This document shows, one piece after another, positions 10,300-22,724 of a DNA stretch of 64,000 bases. Each line of letters begins with the position of its first letter. The stretch's first letter is position 1. This stretch comes from Paraspadella gotoi (lineage: Eukaryota; Chaetognatha), in assembly GCA_051294375.1 (NCBI GenBank), contig CM119265.1, forward strand, positions 19,969,087 through 20,033,086. The letters are read 5' to 3'. The notes under the pieces were generated by a model. That model was not told the origin of the DNA. It saw only the letters and a program-made list of their open reading frames with translations, and ran no database searches. A program made the position numbers and the translations under genes.

Positions 10300-12740
10300 G
10301 AATATAAATACAATTAAAAATAACTTGTTTAGCCAGCAAAGTCTACTAAATAACTATGTAAATTTAGTTCTCAGGAAAAAAAAAGAAAACTTCGTGTTTT
10401 GTTGAGGATAAACAAACGCGTTTTGAGGAGAAAGATCTTTTGTGTTGTTTTTTTGCAAAACTGAAAAAAGAAGGGATGCCTCTCGATACGACCGTCTCGA
10501 CCCACCGTTCCAACTACGACGACGGACGACGACTACGACGAACACAAGCATCTAAATTCGAAAGCGTTCTGTCACAGTGACATGCACTATGCCCAAACTA
10601 AGAAAACTACTATTATCACCTATTTTTATTAAAATGTTTTTAAATCTTATCACCTCGCAGCTTGTCGAAGTAGAAATCGTCCTGAAAATGACTAAAAAAT
10701 TAAACGGTTTGGACGATGATCTAATAAATCCTCACACATTTAAAAATTCCTTAATTCGAAATCGCTGTCCGACATCGACAATGTACCCAGACCTAACAAG
10801 AGTCACACACGCCCTTTGCGTTCTCGTTTCAACTTTTTCCAGAAAAAAAAATATTCAGTTTGACTACTTTTTAGAACTTAAAATTTGAAAGAAAAATGAG
10901 GATACGAAGAAAATTCCAGGTTCGTTTCCGTGGGATTTCATCCAAAGTCTCGTTTTGTAATTGCGTCCGGGGAAAAAATTAGCCGAAAAAAAAACTCGCA
11001 TTAGGTTTTTACTACATTTTATCTTACTTATCCAATTTACTAATCGTAAAAAAGCGATTAATTATGATTTGATTATTTCATTCGTTCGTTCTCGTTAGTT
11101 CTTAAGACTTAATATTACGAAATATGACGGCTTTTTTAAAAAGGCCAGAAAAGTAGGTTTTTTCTTAATATTTTTTAGAAATTTTTGGAATGTGTGTTGG
11201 AAACAATGACTAATATTTCGCATCTATTTTAAAAGCGAAAAATAATTGCGAATAATTCGGGCAAAAAGTTAATTAAACATGAAAACGTTTTGAAGATACA
11301 AAAAGAGAAAACTATTAACGAATAAATATGAAATAAATTAAATTAATTAATTAATTAATTTAATTAATAATTAATTTAATTTAATAATTAATTAATTAAG
11401 AAAAAATATAATTTTTTAAAAAAAAAGGTAGAAAAACTTACTGAAAGCAAAATTTAAACAGCCTTTAAGTAGTTTGCGACCTTCTTCGGGCCACACGCAG
11501 ACAAGTCACATTGAAACGATACCCCTTTCTCTTTTTATGAAACGGTCCCCCCATGTGCCCGCGCCACACACAGAAAAAAAAAGAGAAAGGCAGACGTCAG
11601 TTTTTATTGGCTTCTTTCTCCGTCGGCGTTTGACCTCGCCGTGGTTCGGTCGGTCGCTCGACGTCGCTCTCTCATGTTCTCGAAATTTCTTTTCTCCTTT
11701 TGGACTTTTTTGCCGGCCAAACCTAAATTTTCGCTGCCTTTTGAGACGACGACGACCGACGACGATAATGATGGATGATGATGATGATGATGATGATGAT
11801 AATTGTTATTCATTAATGTTGATGAATGTGAATAATGGTGCGATATGAAAAAAACCTTTTTGAACGACTCTTGAAATTCAAACGACTTCAAATCACCTCA
11901 ACGTCTTTGCTGACGTCACGTTTTTTTTTATATTTGCATACAGCGGCCGAAGTCGGCGGCGAAAAAGTCTGCGGCGGGAGTCGACGGCGAAGTCGGTAGC
12001 GAAGTCGGCCGGCTGTGAATGAGTACTCCATGGCCGTCGCCACTATGCATAAAATCATAGACTCTACTTTTGAAAGCATTCGTCCAACGAAGGACTTCCT
12101 CCACACTCAAATAGTCATTCGACAGTCTGTCCGTCATCGTCGTCTGTCATCGTCGTCATCATTCGTCCTCAGCCTTTTCTCCCACGACGCCCCACTGGGG
12201 CGCGAGCGGGTCAATGTCGTGACCCCAACCTGACCCGACGTGACCGCGAAAGACAATTTGGCCTCCTCATATATGATCCCTCATCAGTTTTGAGGACCAC
12301 CGAGACCGTTCGGAGTTTTTTTAAAGAATCGCCGGAGAGATTGCTGACGAATAAATGCCAAAAATTAAAAAAAGATTCGAATTGTAAACAAAATGTCAAT
12401 TAGATTTTATTTTATTTATTCATGTATATCAGTTTAAAAGGATACAAGCACAATCAATTTCCCTAACTCATTTTCCGTGTGCACCCCACCCTTGTCCCTT
12501 AATTAACTGGAGGCTTTTTGATTTTCCCCTCCCAGCGCTAAACATCTGCCTCACCGTAAAAATTTACTTTTTCCCTCTGAACTACTACAACTGGAGGAAG
12601 AAATATGCGAAAAGAAAAATAAATCTTGCAATTTTTTACCGAGTCTAAACTTTTTTTTTTGTCCAACCTAAAATCTCTACGTTCCCGCGGAATTTCGTGG
12701 GTAGAGTGCGAAACCTTTAGAACGAAAGTACGTAGCGTCT
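10300..12740. other. non-coding part of block A
   Basis: AT-rich, with a (TTAA)n stretch at about 11335-11400 and a (GAT)n stretch at about 11770-11800. An open frame of 103 codons at 10577-10888 is not preserved in copy B (25575-25860), where several indels and substitutions break it. No gene is called. Confidence 0.55.
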
Positions 12741-12744
12741 AGAT

Positions 12745-12745
12745 G

Positions 12746-12796
<51 letters not shown>

Positions 12797-12835
12797 TCTC
12801 TCTCTCTCTCTCTACTCATCTCTCTCTCTCTCTCC
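12745..12835 (+). repeat. (CT)n microsatellite
   Basis: CT run with short interruptions. The copy-B counterpart is at 27815-27990, where a gap and about 60 extra bases intervene. Confidence 0.9.
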
Positions 12836-13425
12836 TCAAAGGCTGTCGAAAAGTAAAATTTAGACTTTTTTGAGTCAAACCAGATCCATGGTCGCTCCTA
12901 AGTCCCTAAGAACTTTTTTTTTAATTTTTGAAAACTTTTTTTTAAAACTTTCGAAAAACGTTTTTAACTGATTCCCCTTTTTTCAAGCGCAGCCGATATC
13001 TTCATGACGTACCAAAAAAGCGCTCGCGCCATTAAAAAGCTTTTTTTGACGTTCATTTGACACTAAATTCTCGTGAGAGGTTAAAAAGTTCAATATAACA
13101 TATATTTTATCTTTTTTTCTCCCAACGGGTTAAGATTTCTTTATTTTTTATAGCCGCCTGCTCTCAGCGTGTTATCTCTCTCGATTTGCTTTTTGTCTTT
13201 ATTTTTCAAAATCAACCTTTCTAAACCGCCGGCGAGCTCTTCCGGACTCTCTTTACCCCCTTCCGACTGCCCTTTGCCCCTAACCTTACCCCCCTGCCCC
13301 CTTTTCTTTATCCTACCCACCCCGAATCCCACTTTTCCGATTACGCCCCCCTTACTTCTCATCTCCGGTGACGAAAGCGGTTATTACCTGTTAACCCTGT
13401 CGAACCTCCCGCTGGTCCGATTGAC

Positions 13426-13459
13426 AGAGAGAGAGAGAGAGAGAGAAGAAGCAGAGAGA

Positions 13460-13507
<48 letters not shown>
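13426..13507 (+). repeat. (GA)n microsatellite
   Basis: GA run that ends block A and abuts the inverted dispersed repeat, acting as that element's CT tail on the minus strand. Confidence 0.9.
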
Positions 13508-13508
<1 letters not shown>

Positions 13509-13640
13509 ATAGACAATAGACAATATTAATTACTTGCGGCTTAGCACCTTTTGAGGGGCCTTAAAGCTACCTATTTCTCTTAGAATTATTTACAAATTGT
13601 AATTGACTTTTGAAAACAAAAGTGCATCGCACTTCTAAGA
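13508..13640 (-). mobile_element. dispersed repeat, inverted copy 2
   Basis: Reverse complement of the element body at 16861-16988, sharing ATTACTTGCGGCTT, GGGGCCTTAAAGCTACC and AAAGTGCATCGCACTT. It lies in the left arm of the palindrome, so it is probably the mirror image of the 16.9-kb copy and not a separate insertion. Confidence 0.55.
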
Positions 13641-13745
13641 GGAGAGAGAGGAGAGCAGAGAGAGAGAGAGCAGAGAGGGGGGGGGGGTGGGGCCGAGAGA
13701 GAGGAGAGAGAGAGAGAGAGAAGAGAGAGAGGAGAGAGCGGAGTG
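13639..13745 (+). repeat. (GA)n-rich tract with a G run
   Basis: GA-rich sequence with a G homopolymer at about 13677-13687, mirrored by the CT-rich run at 16745-16855. Confidence 0.85.
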
Positions 13746-14956
13746 TTTCTAAGAGAGGAGGGAGTTCCTTCAGTCCGAAAAAGCGAAAGGAAATAGAGAG
13801 GAAATCATGATGATGTTTTTTTTTCAGAGGAGAAAACAGAGGAAAAAAATAGGAGGAAGGAAAGAGGGTGAGTGAAGAGGAGAGAGAGAGAGGAAGGAGA
13901 GCGAGAACTGAACTCAAGAGAGAGAACACAAACAAACCGTCAGTACCAGGATTCTCATCTCATATCTCTCTCTCTCCCTCTCTCTCTCTCTCTGTCTTTT
14001 TTATACAAAATCTTAAGGATTAGTTTTTCATCTCGAGATTTTTATATCGAAATTTTGAGCGGAAAATAAAAGAATAAAAAAAAATGATCCGTTATTTTTT
14101 TTTTCTATCGTTTTTCCTCTTTTCAACGAATCCAAAAAAAAACATTTGTTTCTTAACGAAACCGATTTTAAAGACTCCAACTTTTCCAATCTCTAAATAA
14201 TGACGGGACAAAAAACATTTTTTGAGAAATGGAAGAAAAAAAATAGTTTTAGAAACCCTAATCAAAAAAGTTTAACAAAAAAGATGTAAATGTTGGAAGA
14301 CGAGAGTCGAAATAAATTCATAAAAGTTTCACCAAAAAAAATTAATTCAATGCCAAAAGATTAATTCAATCATCTCGATGTCTAGACGTCGAAGTTTCAA
14401 AGCCAATTCTTTTATTAAAATCTGCGCATTTGCCTGTGGTTAACTGGTTATAGTATGCTGATTAATTGAGGGGAATTTAAAAACGTTTAAAAAGAAGAAA
14501 AAAACTGGTTGACCGATTGATCGAGTGACCGATTGATCGAGTGAGGAAGAAAGAAACTGGGTGAGTGACTAGAGAAAGTGAGAGCGGGTTGTCTTTTGTT
14601 CTTAGTTCCAGAAGTCATGATCTCGGAGGATTAATTGTTGATAAGCATTTAATTTGATCTTCACATATCAATAAGATAAAAAAATAAAACAAACGTTTTT
14701 GGAGAAAAACATAATATTTTATCTATAAATAAGCACCGATCTTCAAGCGCCATAACAAACTTGATACAAAATTAACAAAAAACAGTTGTAGATACGGTTG
14801 TGAGGCAAATATTGGATAGCAAGTTCGATGATGTGTTCATTTATTTTTTAAAAAGAAAATGAAGTAAGAGAGAGAAAAAAAATGGAAGGAATAAAAGAGT
14901 GAGTCATTAGAATCGTACTCGAAGATGCCAGTCCCTCAACCTCGCTTATAACTTAC

Positions 14957-15295
14957 CCGACTTTCCCACACCCTCTGAGCCGATGACCGCCAAGTTGAAG
15001 GGGGCGTTTTGGTTGATGGCCGCGGAACGGGGACGTGGAGGCGGAGGAAGTGGAGGAAGAGGAAGGAGAAACGTCTTTTAGGAGGAGGAGAAGAGGAGGA
15101 AGCGAAAGGGGGCGTGACGCAGTCGTGACGCGAAGACTTGTCAACCGAAGTGGCGAAGTCAGCGGAGACGTCACGACGTCGTGGGACGAAGTCGACGCTT
15201 GACGCTGACCGAGGCGCGGGTATGGACGGGCGTTGGAGTGGTTGAAGGAGTGGTGGGGGTAGAGGAGTGGAGTGGAGTGGAGGGGAGGGGGGAGC
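14957..15295 (-). pseudogene. mirrored, frameshifted copy of the P-loop exon
   Basis: The minus strand repeats the GTPase P-loop exon, with donor GTAAGT at 14956-14951 and a pyrimidine-rich acceptor ending CAACAG at 15296. It is out of frame because single bases are missing relative to the right arm, for example in CCCGTTCCGCGG. Its outer part, 15295-15220, is absent from the right arm. That part supplies the missing 5' end of the exon: 76 bases plus 269 from 15363-15631 give a continuous open frame. It is probably the same exon seen through a foldback assembly join and not a second gene. Confidence 0.7.
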
Positions 15296-15337
15296 CTGTT
15301 GTTCGGGAGGTGGGAGGGGAGAAATGAGGGCGAGGCG

Positions 15338-15362
15338 NNNNNNNNNNNNNNNNNNNNNNNNN
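15338..15362. other. assembly gap at palindrome centre
   Basis: 25 N separating two mirror-image arms. Confidence 0.99.
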
Positions 15363-15631
15363 CCGCGCCTCGGTCAAGCGTCAAGCGTCGACTTCGTCCA
15401 CGACGTCGATGACGTCTCCGCTGACTTCCGCCACTTCCGGTTGCAAGTCTTCGCGTCACGACTGCGTCACGCCCCCTTTCGCTTCCTCCTCTTCCTCCTC
15501 CTCCCTAAAAGACGTTTCTCCTTCCTCTTCCTCCACTTCCTCCGCCTCCACGTCCCCGGTTCCGCCGGCCATCAACCAAAACGCCCCCTTCAACTTGGCG
15601 GTCATCGGCTCAGAGGGTGTGGGAAAGTCGG
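15363..15631 (+). CDS. P-loop exon of the RERG-like GTPase
   Basis: The open frame runs from the gap to the donor TCG-G|GTAAGT at 15631/15632. It encodes a Ser/Thr-rich linker with a seven-Ser run, then APFNLAVIGSEGVGKS. This is beta-1 and a complete G1/P-loop (GxxxxGKS), about residues 341-348 counting from the first codon of the 2544 exon. The exon ends in phase 1: its last G joins CT at 60832 to give GCT, so GKS-A-LVVRF reads through as in RERG and its relatives. The 5' end is hidden by the gap, but the mirrored arm supplies it with an acceptor at 15296 in the phase required by the 2544-3245 exon. Confidence 0.85.
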
Positions 15632-15814
15632 GTAAGTTATAAGGAGGGTGAGGGACTGGCAACTTCGAGTACGATTCTAATGAACTCACTCTTTTATTCC
15701 TTCCACTTTTTTTTCTCTCTCTTACTTCGTTTTCTTTTTAAAAATAAATAAATACAATCAATCGAACTTGCTATTCCCAATATTTGCCTCACAACCGTAT
15801 CTACAACTGTTTTG

Positions 15815-15839
15815 NNNNNNNNNNNNNNNNNNNNNNNNN
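15815..15839. other. assembly gap flanked by the same 13 bases
   Basis: 25 N with TACAACTGTTTTG immediately before and immediately after. The mirrored arm near 14775-14800 reads through this point without interruption, so the gap probably hides an overlap and no sequence is missing. Confidence 0.95.
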
Positions 15840-16744
15840 TACAACTGTTTTGTGAATTTTGTATCAACCCGCCCTCACTTTCTAGTGTCACCACCTCTTG
15901 CATTCCTTCTCGCGCCTCTCTCTCTGCTTACCAGTTTTCTTTCTTCCTCACCTCGGATCAATCGGTCACTCGATCAATGGTCACCAGTTCTTTCCTTTTC
16001 TTTTTAAACGTTTTAAATTCCTCAATTAATCAGCAATACTATAACCAGTTAACGCACAGGCAAAGCGCAGTTTTAATAAAAGAATTGGCTTTGAACTTCG
16101 ACGTCTAGAAATCGAGATGATTGAATTAATCTTTTGGCATTGAATTAATTTTTTTGGTGAACTTTTATGAATTAATTCGACTCTCGTCTTCCAACCATTT
16201 ACATCTTGTTTGTTAAACTTTTTTGAATTAGGGTTTCTCCTAAACTATTTTTCTTTCTCATTCTGCTCAAAAATGTTTTTTGTCCCGTCATTATTCTAAG
16301 AGATTGAGAAAAGTTGATCTTTAAAATCGGTTTCGTTAAGAAACAAATGTTTTGTTTTGGATTCGTTGAAAGAGAAAAGAGATAGAAAAAAATAAATAAC
16401 GGAATCATATTTTTTTTATTCTTCTCATATTTTCGCTCAAAATTTCGAATAAAAATCTCGAGATGAATACTAATCCGTAAGCATTTTGGTATAAAAAAGA
16501 CAGAGAGTAGTAGAGAGAGGGAGAGTATAGAGATAATGAGTGATTGAGATCCTGGTACTTGACGGTTTGTGTTGTGTTCTCTCTCTTGATGTTCATTCTC
16601 GCTCTCGCTTCCTCTCTCTCTCTCCCTCTTCACTCACCCTCTTTCCTTCCTCCTATTTTTTTCCTCTGTTTTCTCCTCTGAAAAAAAAACATCATCATGA
16701 TTTCCTCTCTATTCCCTTCGCTTTTTCGGACTGAAGGAACTCCC

Positions 16745-16855
16745 TCCTCTCTCTAGAAACACTCTCTCTTCTCTCTCTCCTCTCTCTCTCTCTCCCTCTC
16801 TCGTCTCCCTCTTCCTCTCTCCTCCTCTCTCTTCTCTCTCTCTCTCTCTCTTCCC
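16745..16855 (+). repeat. (CT)n-rich tract
   Basis: CT-rich run, mirror of the GA tract at 13639-13745. Confidence 0.9.
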
Positions 16856-16860
16856 CCCTC

Positions 16861-17066
16861 TTAAGTGCGATGCACTTTTGTTTTCAAAGTCAATTATTTG
16901 TAAATATTCTAGAGAAATAGGTAGCTTTAAAGGCCCTTCAAGGTGCCTAAAGCCGCAAGTAATTAATATTGTCTATTGTCTATTGGTCTCTCTCTCTCTC
17001 TCCGTCTCTCTCTCTCTCTCCTCTCCTCTCTCTCTTCTCTCTCTTCTCTCTCTCTCTCTCTCTCTG
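16861..17066 (+). mobile_element. dispersed repeat with CT tail, copy 3
   Basis: The clearest copy. It has an AAGTGCGATGCACTT palindromic start, the landmarks GAGAAATAGGTAGC, AAAGGCCCTTCAAGG and CTAAAGCCGCAAGTAAT, two ATTGTCT repeats, then CT repeats to about 17066. Confidence 0.5.
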
Positions 17067-19084
17067 TTTATCGAGTACGTGCTTCTTCCTCGGTTATCTT
17101 TGCAGTAATACTCGTTCTCTATATTTTCTCTTCCCTTCTCCTGTCCCCACCTCTCTTTATTCTTCGAAACAACCAACCAATTCACAGCTCACCCTCACAT
17201 CGCCCTTCTTCTCCTCAGTCGTCCTCTTTTACCCCAACTCCCTCTTTTCAACTCCCCTATTCACCTTCCGAAAAAAAAACCCTCAAATATCTCGTCGCGG
17301 TTTCGTCAAAAAAAAAACTGGCAACTGGCATCTCCGTTCGAGAGGGATCGACTGGCAACTGGCATCTCCGTTCGAGAGGGATCGAGAGCACCTGTTGAGC
17401 GTTCGAGGGTTCGAAATTGTGGGGCGACGGATCGCGGCGTTTGAAAAGAATATTTCGAATGACAGTTTTAAAAAAAAAAATACCATTAAAAAAAACTTTT
17501 TTCAAACTCTTCTTTCAAAAACCAATTCATTTTTAAAACCAATTTCATTTTTAAAAAAAAATATCTTCAACTTTATTTCTAAAAACAAACTCCTTGAGAA
17601 AGGAATCCTTTTAGGATAACCGCTTACCCCCCCCCTAAAAAGGCTTAAATATGTTTTAAAGGACTTCGAACTTTAAATTCAAAACTAGGTTTTTCTTCTT
17701 CCGCCCAGAATTCATTAATCTCGTTGTCTCATCGTCCGCTCTCAAGAGTCCCTTCATCAGGAAATCTCTCACTTTCATCTACTCAAAGGAGAAGAAAAAA
17801 AAGTGTTTTCCAAGTTTAGACTTTAGTTCGCAATTTTTTTTTTCTTTATATCGCGAAAAAAAAAAATTTAAATTCCAATTTTGGGTTTTTCTTCCCTGCC
17901 ACAAATCACTGGCCGGGGCTTAAATTGTAAATATCCCGGCAGAACCATCAATCTCGCCCGAGCCATGGCAAATTCAAGAAACCAAGAGTTCTTATCTTTC
18001 TAGGCTTATCATCCTTTTTTCCCTCTCCCTATTCCAGTCCTGAAAAGTTGGTCGGGCGTAATTTTTAGCAAATCGATATTTTTTGCAAATTCGACTCATA
18101 AATTCATCACAGACGATGACGACGATGATTGCTTAAAGTTTACACAGCAGATGTCGAGGAGGGTTTTATGCGATAAACGTGATCAGTTTGGAGCTGGTCT
18201 GTCTGTTGACATTCAAACAGATAGAAATGAATAATATTGAACAAACACCAGACTGTTTAAAACTGAAGTGGAAAAAAAAAAGTTTTCAGTTTCACAATTT
18301 AAATTATTTGTAAATCCAAATAGACTGGAAAATATTAATATTTATTCATTCCTCTTATCATAATTTGACATAAACACTTTCCCCTATTTGCTTTATTTAT
18401 CACTGATTCATCTTAACATCTCGATCATGACGCCTGGTTCCAAAGGCCAGAGGGCCCGTTGAAAGTGAAAATCGTCGGTTGGAATTTAGAGGGGAAGATC
18501 ACTTTTCAAGATTTGATTAAGATATTCAATATCCGACATTTTTTTTGTCGAACCTTCGACTGGAACTCTGAGGATTCACACCTTTTATCAAGCACTACAT
18601 CCACGTCCAACTCTCCACCCCACCCTTTCACAAAACTTACCCAATTTCCATTGCACCACCACCCTTCGTTTAATCCCAACCCCAGGACCAGACACCTGTT
18701 CATTCATTCAAATATCGCCTCGACGTTAAAGTCCCCGCCATTCGATGATTTCACCTCCCCATTTTTCGCTCGGTTAAAATCGAAATCGATAATCCCCTCA
18801 ACGCCCTCCAATACTTGATTCAAATTATCTATTTACAATTAGACTTATAAACTAACACACAAATACAATATTTCATCCCCCCCCCTCCCGTGACCCGCAA
18901 AATTCCGCGCAAGCCCTGCGTATTTACTTCGCCAACAATTATCCGCGGAAATTCGTGATCGAACAATAACGATAACAGCTTTTAACCAGGACGGACACGG
19001 CAGTCGACGCAGCAAAAGAAAACAAACCCGGATATCGGAGACGGAACAAAGGAAGGGTATGAAATTCGGGAGGGGCACGCCTGA

Positions 19085-19560
19085 AGAAATGGAAGAGATG
19101 ACGCGAAGAAAATGGAAGAGATTTACGCGAAGAATGGAGGAGATGACGCGAGAATGGTAAGAGATGACCGCGAAGAATGGAAGAGATGACCCCAAAGAAT
19201 GCGAAGCAGATCGACCAAAGACATGAAACGAGATGACGACGCCAAGAATGAAAACAGATGACCTTCAAGATGAGATGGAGAGACGCTAAGAATGGACTGA
19301 AGAAGATGACTCGAAGAAGGAAGAGATGACAGGTGCGAGAATGGAAGAAGATGAGACGCAAAAGAATATGGAAATGACGCGAAGAATGGAAATAAGAGAT
19401 GACGCGAAGAATGGAAGATGATGACGGAGAATGGAAGAATAGATGACGCGAAGAATGGGAAAAGAGATCGACGCGGAAAGAATGGAAGAGATGACCGGCG
19501 GAAGATGGAAGAGAGATTGAGCAAAAAAAATGGAAGAAAGATGACGCAAGAATGGAAAAG
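19085..19560 (-). repeat. 21-bp minisatellite, inverted array
   Basis: GGAAGAGATGACGCGAAGAA-type units, the reverse complement of the arrays at 7481-8064 and 22725-23271, with many small length errors. Confidence 0.9.
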
Positions 19561-20489
19561 ATTGACTAAGCTTAAAATGAATAATATACGATAGAAAAAG
19601 AGGAAAATCGTCGTGGCCTCAAAGGGGGGGAAAGGATTTTCGATATTTCTGGGGGGGGGGAGGGGGGAGGGACTGGGAGAGAGAAGGGGAGAAAAAGGGC
19701 GGAGAAGGAAGGATGATGAGAAATGAATGGAGCGTTTTTAAAAAATCAGGGTTGAATGGAGGAGCCCAAGTGTTTGAAGGATGAGAATGAAGAGAGAGAG
19801 AACGAGAGGAGGGAGGAGAAGAGATTGAGAAATGAGTCACTCGAGGAGTAGAGGATGATGGAAGAGAGAGGAGAGGAGAGAGAGAAAGAGAGAGAGAAGA
19901 AGAGAGAGACGAGAGGAGAGTGAGAAAGACCGAGAACGAATTCCAGATTGAAATCTTTTGTTTTTTACCTTTTGTTTCTGCGAGAATCTATCGGATGGAG
20001 GTCGTTCGTTTCGGGCGATAGAGGGGAGGGGTGGGAACGGGGATGTGAGTTTATTATAGCGTAAGGTCCTGGAGGGAGGGGAGTAAGATGTGGCGAATGA
20101 AGGGCGGACAGGAGAATGAGGAGGAGGAGTAGATGGGAATCGTGGCGTGGAGATTCTTCGCGGTGGTCCGTCTATTGAAAATTAAAAATTCCGCTCATTA
20201 AAAAACATATCGAAGTCTTTCTCGTGTCGTGTCGTCGTCGTAACGTAGTATTTAACCTTACGTCACCTACGCGCCTCGAAAACTATACATTCTGTCCACT
20301 CCTCTCACCTTTTAAAATCTGTCACACCGGCGGTGGCAGACGCGGGCAGCACAGCGGCAACCAACCTCTGACGCCGGCTCGCTACCACCGACGCTCACCG
20401 TGCCGCTCGCTGCCGTCCTGCTCGCCGCCTGCCGCCGACTGCACCGCCCTCAATCATCAATTTTTACGAAAGAAGAAAGGACAGAATTT

Positions 20490-20495
<6 letters not shown>

Positions 20496-20520
<25 letters not shown>

Positions 20521-20596
20521 AGAGAAGTGGAGAGAGAGAAGAAGAGAGAGAGGAGAGGGAGGAGGAGAGACGAGAAGGAGAGAGAGAGAGAGTGTA
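20496..20596 (+). repeat. (GA)n microsatellite
   Basis: GA-rich run, inverted counterpart of the CT tract at 21682-21778. Confidence 0.9.
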
Positions 20597-21010
20597 ACGG
20601 AGGTTCGCCACAAAAAAGCGATCTCGGCATCGGCTATATGACGCGTATTCGATTCCCCGATCGGCTCAAAGAATGAGAGAAGAAATTATGGTTCCCAAGT
20701 CGTGAAAGATAGAAAACTTAGATATAGGTTATGATTTGAACGCGCTTTGGTGATAAACTAAAAAAAAAGCCAACCGGCGAGGAGAAAATTAGGTCTGGGA
20801 AATTATTTCCGTCTCAGAAACTGAATTAGGATTTTTAGATGGATAAACCCAGATTTTTTTTAAAGCCGAGAAAGGAAAAAGTTTTCATCGGATGAAAATT
20901 TTCGTCATCGTCGTCCGTCGTCCCGTCGTCGTCGTCGTCGTCGTCGTCTGTCGCGTCGTCGTCGTCGTCTCGTTCGTCGTCGTCCGTCGTCGGTTCGATC
21001 GTGCAAGCGC

Positions 21011-21035
21011 NNNNNNNNNNNNNNNNNNNNNNNNN
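21011..21035. other. assembly gap
   Basis: 25 N. The 97-base fragment that follows (21036-21132) repeats 21540-21636 almost exactly. Confidence 0.99.
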
Positions 21036-21132
21036 GGCTTCATCATAACCTTTATGGAGTTTTTATCTTTCACGACTGGGAACCCATAATTCTTCTCTCT
21101 TTGAGCCGATCGGGAATTCGGAACGCGTCGAT

Positions 21133-21157
21133 NNNNNNNNNNNNNNNNNNNNNNNNN
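21133..21157. other. assembly gap
   Basis: 25 N. The direct copy of block A resumes immediately after it. Confidence 0.99.
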
Positions 21158-21317
21158 GAAACCAAGAGTTCTTATCTTTCTAGGCTTATCATCCTTTTTT
21201 CCCTCTCCCTATTCCAGTCCTGAAAAGTTGGTCGGCGTAAATTTTTTAGCAAATCGATATTTTTTGCAAATTCGACTCATAAAATTCATCACAGACGATG
21301 ACGACGATGATTGCTTG

Positions 21318-21318
21318 A

Positions 21319-21387
<69 letters not shown>
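21318..21387 (+). repeat. (GAC)n microsatellite
   Basis: About 23 perfect GAC units, giving a poly-Asp frame with poly-Ser on the other strand. Confidence 0.97.
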
Positions 21388-21391
<4 letters not shown>

Positions 21392-21681
21392 AAATTTCAT
21401 CTCGATGAAAACTTTTTCCTTTCTCGCTAAAAAAAAAAATCTGGGTTTTCCATCTAAAAATCCTAATTCAGTTCCTTGAGACGGAAATAACAATTCCACC
21501 TATTTTTCCTCCGGTTGGCTTTTTAGTTTATCACCAAACGGCTTCATCATAACCTTTATGGAGTTTTTATCTTTCACGACTGGGAACCATAATCTTCTCT
21601 CTTTGAGCCGATCGGGAATTCGGAAACGCGTCGATATAGCCGATCGCCGAGATCGCTTTTTTGTGGCGAACCTCGTTTACA

Positions 21682-21715
<34 letters not shown>

Positions 21716-21718
21716 CTC

Positions 21719-21778
<60 letters not shown>
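21682..21778 (+). repeat. (CT)n microsatellite
   Basis: CT run with brief CCT and TCTT interruptions. Confidence 0.95.
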
Positions 21779-21781
<3 letters not shown>

Positions 21782-21816
21782 AAATTCTGGTCTTTCTTCG
21801 TAAAAATTGATGATTG

Positions 21817-21960
21817 AGGCGGGCGGCGGCGGGCGGCGGCGGCGGCGGCGGCGGCGGGCGGCAGCGGCGGCGAGCGGCGGCAGCGGCGGCGGCGGCGTCG
21901 GCGGCGGAGGCGGCAGCGGCAGCGGCAGCGTCGGTGGTAGCGTCGGCGTCAGAGTTGGTT
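21817..21960 (+). repeat. (GGC)n-rich island
   Basis: Imperfect GGC/GCA trinucleotides, copy-B equivalent of 6453-6625. Confidence 0.75.
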
Positions 21961-22468
21961 GCCGCTGTGCCCGCGTCTGCACCGCCGCGTGAGAGTATTT
22001 TAAAAGGTGAGAGGAGTGACAAATGTCTAGTTTGGCGTAAGGTGACGACTCAAGTTAAATACTAACGACGACGAACGACGACGACGACGACGAACGACGC
22101 GACGATGTAGACGGCGACAAAGAGATAAAACAAACGATGACCTCGCCGTCGGTGATAAACGAACGACGACGACGACGACGACGACGAAAGACTTCGATAT
22201 CGTTTTTTAATGAGAGGAATTTTAATTCAAGAGACGGACCACCGACGAAGAATCTCCCACGCCGATTCCCATCTACTCCTCCTCCTCATTCTCCTCCCTT
22301 CATCGCACCTCTTTCTCCTCCTCCTCCTACCAGACCCTTACCCTAAACTCACTCCCCGTTCCCTCCCTCCTCTATCGCCACGAAACGAACGACCTCCATC
22401 GCCGATCGATTTCTCCAGACAAAAGGTAGAAAAACAAAAGATTTTCCAATCTGGAATTCCGTTCGCGT

Positions 22469-22518
<50 letters not shown>

Positions 22519-22724
22519 ATTCTCATCCTTCAACACTTGGCTTCCTCCATTCAACCGATTTTTTAACGACTCAATTCATTCTCTCTCCTTCCCTTCCTCC
22601 GCCTCTTTTTTCTCCCCTTCTCTCTCCTCCCTCCCCCCCCCCAGAAATATCGAAAATCCTTTCCCCCCTTGAGGCCAACGACGATTCTTCTCGCTTTCTC
22701 GCAAATCCTCCTCAATTTTCGCCT

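Larger units (their letters stand above)
4577..13430 (+). repeat. large duplicated block, copy A
   Basis: This block matches 16861-18130 (for 4577-5890) and 21158-28530 (for 5744-13430) in the same order and orientation. A further inverted copy of about 6000-9130 lies at 18133-20880. Copies differ mainly by one-base insertions and deletions, often in homopolymers. Copy A looks the noisier one: its 21-bp minisatellite has many length errors that copy B lacks. Content is non-coding: CT and CGA microsatellites, a GGC-rich island, the minisatellite and AT-rich DNA. Confidence 0.85.
13508..16988. repeat. palindrome centred on an N gap, containing the P-loop exon twice
   Basis: The left arm (13508-15219) is the reverse complement of the right arm (15363-16988). 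Arms share a GA/CT tract, AT-rich intron sequence, the ATTAATTCAATCATCTCGA motif and the P-loop exon. Only 15220-15337, next to the gap, lacks a partner. The arms differ by small indels. A near-perfect inverted repeat meeting at a gap is typical of a foldback join in assembly, but a real inverted duplication is not excluded. Confidence 0.85.
18133..20880 (-). repeat. inverted copy of about 21400-24180 (and of 6000-9130)
   Basis: Reading the minus strand reproduces, in order, the GGC island and CT tract, the 21-bp minisatellite, the AT-rich unit with TGACCCGCAAAATTC and the AAAACTTTTTTTTTC motif. The switch from direct to inverted orientation happens abruptly at about 18130. The two arms meet around N gaps at 21011-21157. 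Confidence 0.8.

Noticed and set aside
10577-10888. 103-codon frame of ordinary composition
   Set aside because: The duplicate at 25575-25860 has several indels and substitutions that destroy it, with no third-position bias.
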